A DNA stretch of 64,000 bases from Siphlonurus alternatus (taxonomy: Eukaryota > Arthropoda > Insecta > Ephemeroptera > Siphlonuridae), in NCBI GenBank assembly GCA_949825025.1, contig OX463778.1, positions 50,926,829-50,990,828 on the forward strand, written 5' to 3'. The notes under the pieces were generated by a model. That model was not told where the DNA came from, did no database searches, and saw only the letters and a program-made list of their open reading frames with translations. The position numbers and the translations under genes are program-made. Of the stretch, positions 48,837-61,268 are shown piece after piece. Every line of letters begins with the position of its first letter. Positions within the stretch are counted from its first letter, which is position 1.

Positions 48837-50879
48837 TTGAAATGTTTGTTGTAAACGTTGAATTAATCACTAATACTTAAAAAAATAAATTATATTCCAT
48901 CAGCTGTAAAAAAAATCAATAATAATATAATTATTATTATCATTAGGACATATTTGGTTCAAATAGAAAATTTTTATTTCCATAACATAGCTAGGACATA
49001 AATATATTGTTCAGTTAGCTTACGCTGATGCTGATGTGAAGTTAATAAACAGAAAAAAACATTTGTTTTACACTAATTAAACTACAATCAAATATTGTTT
49101 GAAAGAATTCATTGACTTTTGCACTTTCTTTTGACCCAATAAAACTTAAATCAGCGTTAATCTCGTCATCAATGCGTAATTACAATATTTTCTGTCATTG
49201 CAAGGAGTGCTTTCTAAAGACAATTAAATTTTAAATGTTGACTAAATTTATTTACCATTTAAAGTTCGACTTTTTTGTATTTTTTTAATGTTATTTACCA
49301 ATCAATCAATCAGTAGAATAGTAGAAGAGGTTGTAATAAATATATTATAAAATGTATACATGTTAAAGTGATTTCTTGAAGAGTGAGCGATTTAATTTTT
49401 TGGATTATTTTATTTTCTAAAAATAGTTTAACCTGCTTTCTATTGAGAAATGAAACTAAAAAAATTCCATCTCAAATAGCTTCAACACAAAAAATTCCCA
49501 AAATTTGGTTGTTTCGGAGTCCTTTAACATGCATTCTTATGGAACAGAAAACAGCTTTTTACTCCAACTTCGTCTGAAATATAGTACCAATTAAAAAATA
49601 CGTGCGTAATCTATGATGAATTCTTTAATGGATTTTCAAATATTTTTTTTTTTTACGCAGCCGTTTTTCTGAAAAAAAATATTGAAATTTTGCGGGTAAA
49701 TTCCCATAAGGATTTTCAAGATTTTTTTCCGGAAAACCGGCTCCGTATTTTTATTTATTTATTTATTTTTTATTTGAAAATCCATTAAAGAATTCATCAT
49801 AGATTACGTACGTATTTTTTAATTGGTACAATAGTTCAGACGAAATTGGAGTAAAAAGCTGTTTTCTGTTCCATAAGAATGCATGTTAAAGGCCTCCGAA
49901 ACACCAACTTTGGGAATTTTTGTGGTGAAACTATTTGAGTTAAATTTTTTTGGTTTTCATTTCTCAATAGAAGGCGAGTCAAACTATTTTTAGAAAATAA
50001 AATATTAAAAATAATGACATCGCTCACTCTACTTTAAGTCCGGTTGGGCCCTTTTATCGCTTCCCTGCGTTTCGAGTGTGGGGGAGGAGACAAACCCGCT
50101 AAAGGGTAAAATTTTTAGAAGAAAAGGACGTACGTTGGCAGCTTTTTTTAAATTAATGCATGCAATTAATTAAATACATGCACAATAATGAAATTGCATT
50201 GCATAATTTATTAATATTTTGTGAATTTATATCAGCAGTTCTGAAATATTTTGCACTGATTTAAGATTTTATGAGCAGAAATAAATAATTAATTATCTTA
50301 AATTATCAATTAACAATCAGCCTTTGAGCGTTGTACTTTTTTTTTTAATTAATAAAATTTACATGACATTGCAGCTAGCGTTTATACTTTGCATCACATT
50401 TTATAAATTTTAAATATTTATTTAATAGAATAGACAATAGAATTGCACAACGGATAAATAAATAATTTTCATATGTTCTTAAAAAAACTGATATGAAGTG
50501 TTAAGGCAAATTGTCCAGTACTGGACAAAAACAAAGACTTGAAAAAAATTACCCCCACTGCGTGAAAAATACTCTGTGTTCTGGTGCTAAAAAAGTTGTC
50601 TAATAACAGGGTTAAATAATGCCAAAAATTCAACGATTTTTATTTTTGGTATTGGTCAGAAATGAGACAACATAATTTCAAACACTAAAATTTATGTTGC
50701 ACATTTTCATTTCTTTAATTATTATTCAAACTAAAATTTTCCCATGACAAACGTAAATTATCTTAAAAACCACAAATAAAAAAAATAATAAATGATTGTC
50801 CTTCAATATATTAATTTATTTTTCCTGCGTATAAAAAAATTATTCGAATAAAGTATTAGATTCAATTACTTTTTTTATT
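48837..50879. other. non-coding right interior of the Tc5-like element
   Basis: It follows the transposase stop; an AATAAA at about 48884-48889 could be its poly(A) signal. It contains the nested foldback 49380-50030 and otherwise AT-rich sequence. Confidence 0.5.
49380..50030. mobile_element. 651-bp foldback element nested in the Tc5-like element
   Basis: The arms (49380-49650 and about 49768-50030) are imperfect inverted copies starting AGAGTGAGCGAT. Both arms give similar ~64-codon frames only because they mirror each other. The centre is T-rich and includes TTTATT repeats. No clear target duplication is visible, so the type is unassigned. Confidence 0.75.
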
Positions 50880-51826
50880 CTTCACCCATTTTGCTATGTA
50901 ATTTCCTCATTTCATGGCAGGTTTATGGGTTAAGAATGTGTTGAATAATTTTTTCATTATTTTTCCCAGAATCAGCATAAAAAACTGAAGTAAAGCTGTG
51001 AATTTCATTAAAACAGTGAAAATTTAATTTTTTACCCATTTTGCTATGTAATTTTCTCATTTCATGGCTGGTTTATGGGTTAAAAATGTGTTGAATAATT
51101 TTTTCATTATTTTTTCCAGAATCAGCATAAAAAACTGAAGTAAAGCTGTGAATTTCATTAAAATAGTGATATTATAATTTTTCACCCATTTTGCTATGTA
51201 ATTTCCTCATTTCATGGCAGGTTTATGGGTTACAAATGTGTTGAATAATTTTTTCATTATTTTTCCCAGAATCAGCATAAAAAACTGAAGTAAAGCTGTG
51301 AATTTCATTAAAACAGTGATAATTTAATTTTTCACCCATTTTGCTATGTAATTTCCACATTTCATGGCAGGTTTATGGGTTAAAAATGTGTTGAATAATT
51401 TTTTCATTATTTTTCCCAGAATCAGCATAAAAAACTGAGGTAAAACTGTGAATTTCATAAAAATAGTGAAATTTTCATTTTTAACCCATTTTACCATGTA
51501 ATTTTTCAATACTGTAGCTGGGCCAGTAACTAGAGTAAAAATTGCAGCAAGATGACTTATGGCAGCCACTTTTGTTCAATATGACTCCTCTCTCCGCCCA
51601 CCAAGTTTCAGCAAAATTGCATGATTGCTACTGTCAGTAATGGGTTACTATATTGCGACTAATTTAACATGGTAATCCCAATGCTGGAAATTTCAATGGG
51701 CTGGGAACCATAGTGAAAGTGGAAGGTTGTGTCAAGTTTGAGGGTCCATGATCATCATATAGGTAGACCTTGAAACCCTGCAAGTTTCATCAAAATCGGC
51801 GAGGGCCATGTCCCTACCCTCCCTTG
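50880..51826 (-). repeat. right terminal inverted repeat of the Tc5-like element
   Basis: Reverse complement of the left TIR: outer part 51503-51826 and about four full 150-bp units plus a stub (50880-51502). It is shorter than the left TIR by about two repeat units, so arm length varies by repeat number. Confidence 0.9.
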
Positions 51827-51839
51827 TTAGCCCTTATGA

Positions 51840-51965
51840 CATTTGCACGTAATAATGCACGTTGCCATATAATTTACCTGAACTGCCGGCACTTATCTCG
51901 TCGTCTGTGCCACGGGGGAAACACCTCATAATGACGTCACATATATCCTTAAATGGGCATTACAG
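51840..51965. other. GC-richer patch beside the Tc5-like element
   Basis: Contains ACTTATCTCG and an AATGACGTCACAT site. No frame. It lies in host flanking DNA just beyond the right target duplication. Confidence 0.2.
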
Positions 51966-52209
51966 CACTTTAATTTTACGTTTATTACATTTATGCACAT
52001 AATTGAAACGAATACAATGAAAATTATTATTTCGTTCATAAAAATAATTTTACCAGTAGAACCATTTTATTGATCAGGTTCATATAATATAAACCACATG
52101 ATGAAATTTTATTATATTATGATAATAATACTATATTTAAGCTTGTATATACATATACAAATTTTTAAATATATAAATTTATCTGTTGTGTGTACTAGGG
52201 GTATGTATA

Positions 52210-52310
52210 CTGAATAAGATATAGACTATAGCTGTATAGATAAAAGATAGGAAGCAAGCACCAAGCTACGTATATACCAGGCTGCAGATAAGGCCCTTGG
52301 AGAGATACTT
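52210..52310. promoter_or_regulatory. cluster of five GATA sites
   Basis: AGATAT 52217, AGATAA 52238, AGATAG 52245, AGATAAG 52286 and AGATAC 52303, all on the same strand within 92 bp, in the intergenic region between the two GATA genes. Function inferred. Confidence 0.35.
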
Positions 52311-53399
52311 GCTTGTTGTTGAGCATTTAGGTGACACAAAGTAAGAGTGTCGTTCCTTCTCAGTGCGCCAAATTTATTTAAATGTATCGAAAAAAGGCTA
52401 CAAAATAAGTGTGGAGAGTTTCGGACTTTTGTCAGACATCGAGTGAATTTTGGTGCCCTCCATTTTGGTGGTAAGAGAACTGTGTGGGATCATGTGCGAC
52501 GTTGAAAATGTAGACCTTAATTTGCTACGTCTTTTTCATTATTATGTGATAACTTGTAATCAATTTTAAAGGGGATGTTTTGATTGAATTAGATGGAGAG
52601 TTCAAAAATTGGGTAAAATGTTATACTCAAATTTGATGAATTTGTAAAAAAATACCTTTCTATTTGATTTCAATAAAACATTAATATAATTGTAATAAAT
52701 ATTAAAATAAAAAAACTAGAGATTTGTAATATTTAAAACTGACAATTTTTGTCCAATATTGACTAAGGTTTTGATATTATTGAATGCACGAGACATCTCT
52801 TTTGTATGATTGTTATTGATTTTTGTTAAAACGAAAAACAAGAAGAAATTAATACTGACAGAAATTTTATATTTAAGTTAATTAAAATTAAAACTCTCTG
52901 TTCTGCCATACACACGCTTGCATTCAAATAAAATGTATTTTATTTTATCACACGCTATAATAAATTATGTATTGCAACGCAATTTTAGAAATAATTAATT
53001 ACAGAGATTTTGTCGTTTACAATAAATATTATATAAATATCACCAGTATATTATAAACATTTGTAATAAATTGTAAAATTTAATATGCGTTATAAAAAAA
53101 GATAAAGCACGTTGCTGAAAAATTGCAATTCACTTTCCATTATTAAATAGTTAAATTAGTGCAATGATGCAATGTACATAATAATATTAAAACAATGGAG
53201 TATACCTTTGTAATAATTGTAAGAGAAAAAAGTGATAATATCTCACCAATATTAAAAAAATGTTGATTTCTGCAATATTTTTTTTTCTTTCACAGGTAGG
53301 TTGATTATGTCTTTGATGTCTTTTAGCTGAAACACTATATAGAGTATTTTTTTGTTCTTCTTTCTATATTTTAATATAGTTCAAATTTATACCGCAGTT

Positions 53400-53580
53400 T
53401 ACCTTGGAGGCGCTGCTAACGATGAAGGCGTATGTATTTTGTGTGTGTAAGAGACGCGTCACATAAGGTTTCTTATCAGTGGTTTCCATGGTAACTTCAA
53501 CTGATAAGGCGTAAAATACACATCTATCCTACCTTTCTCTGCCCTCTCAGCCCGCCGCTGTATAGCGAGGGCTAACATGT
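53400..53580. promoter_or_regulatory. candidate enhancer with GATA-RFX-GATA element
   Basis: CTTATCAG (53472-53479), a perfect X-box-like GTTTCCATGGTAAC (53482-53495) and CTGATAAG (53501-53508) lie in 37 bp. The flanking 180 bp are GC-richer than the surroundings. RFX factors bind GTTNCCATGGNAAC; GATA factors bind TGATAAG. Function inferred. Confidence 0.5.
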
Positions 53581-56500
53581 GGGGGGCTATAAGAGCAAGA
53601 TCCATATATATAGGTTTAAACATTAACTCAATATAAAATGTACTAGTGGCTACAAAAATATCGCAACATTTAGCTGAAAAAAAATAGATTTACTGAAATT
53701 TTTATAATTTTAAGATAAAAATTATTTCTAAATTATTTTATAATGTGTAAAAAGGTTTTTTTTTTATATAAGTTGTAACAATTATTTGAGCATAAGAAAA
53801 TAAGTTAACATGAACTTAAATTTCCTTCGTTTCTAGACGTTGCCATCATTTGCGATGGCTAGAGTATGTTCTTCTCAAAAACCCCAAAACAAAAATCTGA
53901 ACCTCTTTGTCTATTGTAACTATAAGTCCAGCAATTACGTGATGTAACGCAGAACCTAATATAAATTATATAAAGCGCTAAGACTCCTATTTTTTCCACA
54001 TTTTTAGTATAAAATTAGCAAAACGATTAAATGTTAACAACTTTTATATACTTGACTTTAAAAAATTGACTGGCTTTTAATTTATTTTCAAATTTATTAC
54101 AAATTTTCTATAATTGTGCTGAAATTTAATTGGAACACAATTTATTAAAAATGATAAGGGAGGGTTCAGTGGAAAAAAAAATTATTTCCGTCAATTTTGT
54201 AAATTTTTATATTTTTATGGCCAATGTTCACCTCGGGTGACACAAAATCTCCCTGCGTGCTTCATTGACAATGAGCTGCATCGCTAACAATTGTAAGAGA
54301 CAATGATAGGGAGTTTTGGGAGAAGTAAGAAGAGTATGTCTAGCTAGGTTATGTCTTTAAAGTTAAACACTTCCAAGACTGTAAGACAACGCCTGGAAAA
54401 CAAAGGAAATGCTATCCGCGAAGTATTTTTATTGCAGTAGCAACCCAAAAAATAAAAATTTAAATTTGGTTATCAAAAAATGTGTATTTTCACAAAAAAT
54501 GAAAGAATTAATTAACATGCTAAAAGTAACTCATAATAATAAAGTGTGTTGGAGATAAAAAGTACGATAAAGTTATCTACTTTGCAATTATGATGTAAAA
54601 ATGTTAAACTAACATTTGTGCTTCTTAATGATATCGCCTGCTATCTCATAATCGTTGATAAGCATAATAGAATCGTTTGTTATTGTTACGATAAAGTTTT
54701 AGTGCATGAATAATTATAAAAATTTATCATATCATAATATTGAAAGAAGATTTTAAACAAATAAAATTATCTAACAGTAGCATTACATTGTATTGAGAGA
54801 TAAAAGAATGGATATAATATGTAATGGGGAGTAGGTAACAAATAATTTCGGAGCGCCTGTGAATTATGCAACTTTTGCGGCAAGCTTTCTTTGAATATCA
54901 CAAGGATAGTTAACAGATTCAGTACTCCATCTCAGGGTTTTATAAGCCTGCATGACTCCATCTCACTATATTATATTTATTGTAATTTTAATGTATTGAT
55001 TGTAACTTTGTACAGTTTATTTTTAAAAAGTAAGCACAAAATATTAAACACTATGTTGCCAAAATGTCTAATAATTGTTAAAATTAAAGATAATTGAAAT
55101 ATTATAATAAATATTTGTGATAGAATCATACAATTGTAATACAGTATTCGCTCATAATGTTTTGTCTACAGTAAAATTATAAAAAAAAGAAATAAAAAGA
55201 AATTTGTTAATATTGTTAAAACTGATTGAGTTTATGTAAGTGTTATGAAGATGGATTTATTTGTTTGAAAAAATAAAAATAAGAAAAAAAATTCTTGGCA
55301 TTATACAAATATACGATTACCACCAAAATAAATAATTCTCTGCAAAGTTTCAGGTTCGAAACTGGACTAGAAATTTCCAGAAAACTCGCACTTCCGGTTG
55401 TAATCTTAACATTTGTTGAACTATGGGAGAGTATATAAGCTTGAATTATTATTTAAAATTACAGATTAATTGCAATTGAGCTGCAATTAGTCTGATTGGT
55501 CTCATAAACGTGTAAGAAACAATTAAGGTACACTGCCCATATTTAATAAAAAAAAATTGTTTTAAAAGTGTTTCCAATGTCTTCTTTAATATACAGTTTG
55601 CATATACCTTACTATTCGAACACAGCCGAAGGACTCCCGAACATACACGATGAAAACCAAGTAGAATGTGACGGCAGTGTAGAACAAGTTGCATAAGCGC
55701 AAGGCTGAACGCAGAAATTACAGTGCTTCCTTAAAGGTAAAGGCCTGTTAACTAACCATAAATTGTCATGTAATTTTTGTATCATGTATGAAATAAAACC
55801 TATCTAACTTGAAATTATGTATAATTTTTGCATGAAGTATCACACCTATTTGCCAAATCCATAGCAAGTTGACTGCACCATCGAATTTGTTGGTCATTCC
55901 AATTTCATTCACACAATATACAGCTGGCTTAATTACAACATAAAATTTCTCCTTGCATAAATTTATCTCTCTTGTAATGAGTTGAAATAAATTAAACATG
56001 TGATTTTTTTATTATAATTCAATGAAATCATATTCGTTATAAATGTGTGCAAGTTCTCATTTTAGAGAGATAAAATTTGATTGGAAGCAAATTTTATGGT
56101 GTGTGTAATGTTGGGTTATAAAACCATTCCTGTAAAAGTCAGTGAAAGTAAATCTAAATTTCACTACAAGAAAGTATTCCGATGCTCATAAAAGAACAAA
56201 AAATTATTCGAATTTAATTATTATCGAGACAAACTTGGACTATTATACAATATACCAAACTGCCTAATATCTACTCCTACTATCTTAAAAAAGGTCTTTT
56301 GTTGAATTGTTTAATTATTACTTGTTTAAGTCTTTAATAAAAAAATGGAAGGGCAGCTTGGATCCATTATAATTGAATTGTATTGCATGAAAATGCATTT
56401 AGATTAATAATCAAAATTAAACATTAAAAATGCAAAATTTTGAGTAGTGATTTGCTGCAATTTTTGAAAGTATAAAAAAATGTGGTGAAAATATATTAAT

Positions 56501-57406
56501 AAATAATTAAGTGTTTCAAATTCTCAAAATTCTCAAACACGACAATGCATTCTTTCTTTCATTCTTTATCTTTAAATCTTCATTACGTTACTTAAGTATT
56601 ATAAAATAATACTATTGTTTTGTTTAATTTATATGTTAGTAGAACTAAACTATGTATAATTGTGTATTAATAACATGAAAATATTTGTTTTTGTTTCCAA
56701 TATGTTATACCTTTAGTAACAAGATTTTGAAGACCTTTATGTAAAACGTAGCAGCCGACAGGGTTATTTTAAACCCTGGCTGGTACATTATCATGTAAAT
56801 ATTAAGTAAAAAAAAAAAAAAAAAATAAAAAATAAATTCTGATTTTTAATTGTAACACTAACTAATGTTATAAAAGTTGACAATAACTAAATTTGTTTTT
56901 AATTAAATTAAATTAAGCTAAACTTAAAATGCATTCTTGTATATAAATCATGATAGCAGACTAAAAATATTTTATAATAAACTTTATTATTTTGAATATT
57001 ATTTACAAATGATTTATGAACACACAAATAATTATCATCTATTAAATGATAAGATACAAATACATTGATAATGTACAACGAGAAATATTTCAAATTTCAA
57101 AATCATACTTTTATATTGAAGAAAGAAAAACATGATAAGAAAAAAATAAATTATTAAGCATTTAACTAAAATGCTTTTCATTGAAAAATAAACAAAGTAA
57201 TATTTAACAACAGTACTACCATCATGTTTGTATCATATCAAAACGTGCAAACGTAACACCTTTCGACACTCTGGGGGTGAAATCCTCTCGACCTACACCT
57301 CCAGCGAATCGTCTTATGATCAACAAATCAACAATATACAACAAGAAGACTTTATACAACAGATTGTTTGTTAGCGCCAGAAAAAAACAATTTCATCAAA
57401 ACTTAT
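53581..57406. other. AT-rich intergenic DNA between the two GATA genes
   Basis: Contains the inverted small hairpin repeat at 56748. The 81-codon frame at 55449-55694 and others lack domains and splice context. Confidence 0.5.
56748..56790 (-). repeat. small hairpin repeat, copy 2 (inverted)
   Basis: On the minus strand reads GTACCAGCCAGGGTTT, then AACCCTGTCGGCTGC, matching 5163-5204 with a few changes. Confidence 0.55.
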
Positions 57407-57715
57407 ATGGAGTATCGACCTCATTTTTTTATTGTAGAAATGAATAGAGGGTGCAAATTTATGCTACCCTGATTTTTTTCACATTTTTTAGAGCCCAGGA
57501 AGTATTTCTAAAAAATTATTGAAAATTCTTTTTGTGACGTCACGAGACGCCGCTCCCTAAGAAAAAGATAGGACTTACCGCCGCGTGATGTCACAAAAAG
57601 GACTTTCAATAATTTTTTAAAAATACTTCCCAAGCTCTAAAAAATCTGAAAAAAAGCATAACTTTGCACCCTCTATCCACTTGTGTAATAAAAAAAATTG
57701 AGGTCGATACTCCAT
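57407..57715. mobile_element. foldback MITE, family A, copy 4
   Basis: Ends ATGGAGTATCGACCTC and complement. One TGACGTCA (57535-57542) is intact; its partner has changed to TGATGTCA. The right arm has lost several bases relative to the left. Confidence 0.87.
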
Positions 57716-58233
57716 TGTGGTATAATTGATAAATGTTAACATTTCTGGATTAACAAATTTTTATTGAAAACAAACATTGCTTAGATGATTTATTATGAAA
57801 ACGAGTTCAAATTTAAAATAAACACAATAATTATTAATTAACTCTAATATAATATTACAGAGCAGTATATCATGTACATGATTGCTATTTTTTTTTTAAT
57901 TGCACATTTTTGTGTGCTAAATAAACCTACTTATATATTTTTTAAAGATTTATATTTACATATATTTACATATATATACCTGAATTAAAAAAAAAAAAGA
58001 AATTTCCATTGGAGGTAGCACATTAAAAACACCTCCGTCTCAATTAAAAAGATAATCAATATTCTTTATTATGTATGAATAAAGCACACAAAGTTTTATT
58101 CTTTTCTTCCTTCAGATTTTTAGTTTTAGAGTTATAATTTAAAAAGCAACAAACATGTATTTTGAAAGAACTCTCTAAAGGTTTTAACATCTTCAATTCC
58201 TTTGATAAAAGAGAATAAGAAGTGATACTTTTA

Positions 58234-58275
58234 TGCATGTTATTTTTTAATAAAAGTATTAAAAAATAACATGCA
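58234..58275. other. perfect 18-bp inverted repeat with 6-nt loop
   Basis: Arms begin TGCATGTTATTTTTTAAT; the loop is AAAAGT. It lies just ahead of the 150-bp repeats. It could be a MITE remnant or form an RNA hairpin. Confidence 0.6.
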
Positions 58276-58339
58276 GACTCTGGAGAAAATGTGAACAAAA
58301 TCTGACTGGAAATATCTGATAATTTATGCAATTAAAAAA

Positions 58340-58830
58340 TCATGACATTGATACTGGAGTAATTTGAAATTTTACTACAAAATCATTTTATAATAATGTT
58401 TTAAAAAACAAGTCATGCATATTGCATGTTGACAATAATTTTATCTTTAATATAGTAAATAAGAATTTAAAAAAAAAGAACGTATCAGAAAATATAGTAT
58501 GATGATACTGGATTAATATAAAATTTTACATTATTTTATAACAATGTTTTAAGAAAAAAATCATGCCCATTGCATGTTAACAATCTTATTGTTACTAATA
58601 TAGAATATAATAATTTAAAAAAAAAAAATACATATCAAAAAATGTAATAAAATGCTACTGGATTAATCTGAAAATTTAAAAATTATTTTATAGTAATATT
58701 TTAAGAAACAAGTCATGCACATTGCATGTTGACAATTTTATTTATACATATAGATTATATAGAAATAATAATTTAAAAAAAAAGGACGTATCAAAAAATG
58801 TAATATAAGAGTAATCTGAAATTTAAATAC
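58340..58830. repeat. imperfect ~150-bp tandem repeat, about three copies
   Basis: The motif TCATGC-(n4)-TGCATGTT(G/A)ACAAT recurs at 58413, 58561 and 58713 (spacing 148 and 152). Each copy also holds poly-A and a TACTGGATTAAT-type motif. Copies are clearly diverged. Confidence 0.75.
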
Positions 58831-59855
58831 AACATTATGTTGACGGTTCCTCATGAGTATTTGAAACAAGAAAAGCACATTTGTAGTGACGATTTCAGCA
58901 TTTTGTACTGTTAGATTTATTAAAAAAAAACAAGAGGATTTATCAAATAATGAAATAAGAATACTTAAAAATGTTTGAGAGTAATAATTATTAAAATAAA
59001 AGAAATTATATGAAAACTAGCTTTACTTACGGAACATAAACAAGTGTTATACACTGAAATTCCCTTAAAACGATTGACTACGCGAGTCAAAGAAAATTTA
59101 TGGTCAGACGGAATGAAATAAATTTTAAAAATTAGAGAAACTTAATCGCTTATGGGTTGAGCAAATTCAAGGAAGTGGTTTCCTCACAATAGCGCCATTT
59201 TCGGTTTTCGTCAATTAGGCCAATGTTAAACTTCTACCAATTTCTAACTCAGTTTTCTCAAAACTGATTACTGCAAAATTTGCATGACATCTATTGTTGG
59301 TGATTTTTAAGTTTTCTGCAAGTCTTGTAACTTTCAAGGAGGCCAATTCCGAGAACTCAATCAACTAAGTGTTATGAACTAAGGTCAATCTTTAAGTGGG
59401 GAAAAAATATATATATAAAACTTAATGAAATTGTAAAAAAATTATTTGTTTGGATATGAAGATGATCAATTATTAATTTATACAATATGGGATAATTATG
59501 TATAGCTGTAATAAAAAGTATCCTTAATTTAAAATTTTAGGATTTGTTGAGTAAAAAATAATAATAAAAGCCTTTATACTTCTTAAGCTCTATGTAGTCA
59601 CACGTTCAGACTTAACATTAACAATACAACAATTAAATCTACAATTGCTCCACGTCTAACAACATCATTAACAATTTCTACTTCAAATTACAAGTATCAT
59701 GAGATCGTGACTTATAGATCTCACCTTCATGCATTATACATTCACAATATGATACTTTATTTTTAATCCTGAAAAAAACTTTTTAATTTTATATTTTATT
59801 TATTTTTGTTCTAAAAGTTTCTGACAGCATTATAAATATTAATACTACAAATTAA

Positions 59856-60555
59856 AGGCCCTATGACCATTTCACAGTATTAAGTTCACAGTAATGCCTC
59901 AGTATGATACGGCTGCATAAAAAAAATTGTTCCAGCAGCAATAATATCACAGATAATTGCCGATTAAAAGACACCTGTGACGTCATTTGTACCCATTCTG
60001 CGGCGACGGTATAGGGAAATCCCTACAAAAGATAGTTCCACTCTAGCTGCAACCACGGACATAATTTTAATTCTGGAATGTTGAAATTTTACCAGGGCAG
60101 TCTTGATAGTATTTGTCAAATATTCTGAAAGAATTTTGTTGTTGACATTTACACAGACTGACTTATTGCAGTAGCAAGAAGAGAAAAATGTTGCATAGGA
60201 AAACAATATTAAATTTTTGGCTTATCTTGCTACTGCAATAATTCAGTCTGTGTAAATGTCAACAACAAAATTCTTTCAGAATATTTGACAAATACTATCA
60301 AAACTGCTTTGGTAAAATTTGAACATTCCAGAATTAAAATTTTGTCCGTGGTTGCAGCTTATAGAGTGAACCTATCTTTTGCAGGGATTTCCCTATACCG
60401 TCACCGCAGAATGGGTACAAATGACGTCACAGGTACCTTTTCATCGGCTATTATTTATGATATTATTGCTGCTAGAACATTTTTTTTTATGCAGTCGCAT
60501 CATACTGAGGCAATACTAACTGTGGACTTAATACTGTGAAATGGTCATAGGACCT
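59856..60555. mobile_element. 700-bp foldback with TTAA target duplication
   Basis: Exactly 700 bp between TTAA copies (59852-59855 and 60556-60559). Both ends read AGG(C/T)CCTATGACCATTTC and the arms are imperfect inverted copies along almost their whole length, with an 80-codon frame mirrored in each. TTAA duplication is typical of piggyBac- or Kolobok-type transposases; this copy encodes none. It starts about 100 bp downstream of the GATA gene 2 stop. Confidence 0.85.
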
Positions 60556-60654
60556 TTAAGTAATATCATTATAAAAACTGAATTTTGTTATTATGTGTGG
60601 CGTTTTGTAAAATAAATTTCTTTAAAAAATGACATATTGCTGACATCCTGCATG

Positions 60655-60986
60655 TTATAGTGACGATACGACAGAAGGTCGGTCTGAAGATCCACCCTTG
60701 CTAGACTCATGACCTTGCCTAGTTTGATCACTAAGAGGATCTGAGGAGGCTGGAGACACTGCCGATACTGGCGAGGTTTGGTGGTAGCCAGCGGGGGCGG
60801 CTGGCGAGTGGTGTGTCGAATAGGGGCTGGCGGGGGTGGAGACTGCGTGCTCCGAGGATTGAGGGTAGTAGGCGGAGGCTGCGCGACTCAGCAGCCCCAT
60901 CGTCTGAGAGTGTGTGAAGAAACCGGCCGCCGAGTAGCTCAGCGCGGAGGCGTTTGCAGCCGTGGTGCGGTAAGCCGCCGCGTCAG
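60655..60986 (-). CDS. GATA gene 2, last coding exon
   Basis: Acceptor CGGTTCCCAG|CT and TAA stop at 60657-60655. It encodes 109 residues, Ala/Ser/Tyr-rich then Ser/Pro-rich, with no recognised domain. The GC-rich codons stop sharply at the stop codon. The internal Met at 60900 is not the start, since the frame is open back to the acceptor. Confidence 0.8.
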
Positions 60987-61224
60987 CTGGGAACCGAGAT
61001 AAAGATTAGAAATAATAAATTGACATATAGTAGGGTGGAATCATCATTACCATGCAGTCACTTATACTAACCCTTCAAAATTAATATTTGACATTAAGAT
61101 ATTATTTATTTATTTATTATATTATAAAAATACATTAGCAAATCGTCAACACACACAATATATTATTAGACACACAAGTACGGACATCTGCATGATACAA
61201 TTAGAACAAATAACATCGAATTTC

Positions 61225-61268
<44 letters not shown>

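Larger units (their letters stand above)
44250..51826 (+). mobile_element. Tc5/pogo-like DNA transposon, 7,577 bp, apparently complete
   Basis: The two ends are near-perfect inverted repeats starting CAAGGGAGGGTAGGGACATG, flanked on both sides by TTA (44247-44249 and 51827-51829). Removing the element and one TTA leaves the target ACTTAGCC, i.e. CTTAG. Nematode Tc4/Tc5 elements are known to duplicate TNA within CTNAG, and the encoded transposase carries a Tc5/CENP-B-type HTH, so termini, target and protein agree. The outer ~320 bp of the two TIRs differ at very few positions (for example an A/T change near 44397), which suggests recent activity. Between TIR and transposase are about 1.5 kb (left) and 2 kb (right) of non-coding DNA; the right part holds a nested foldback. 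Confidence 0.9.
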
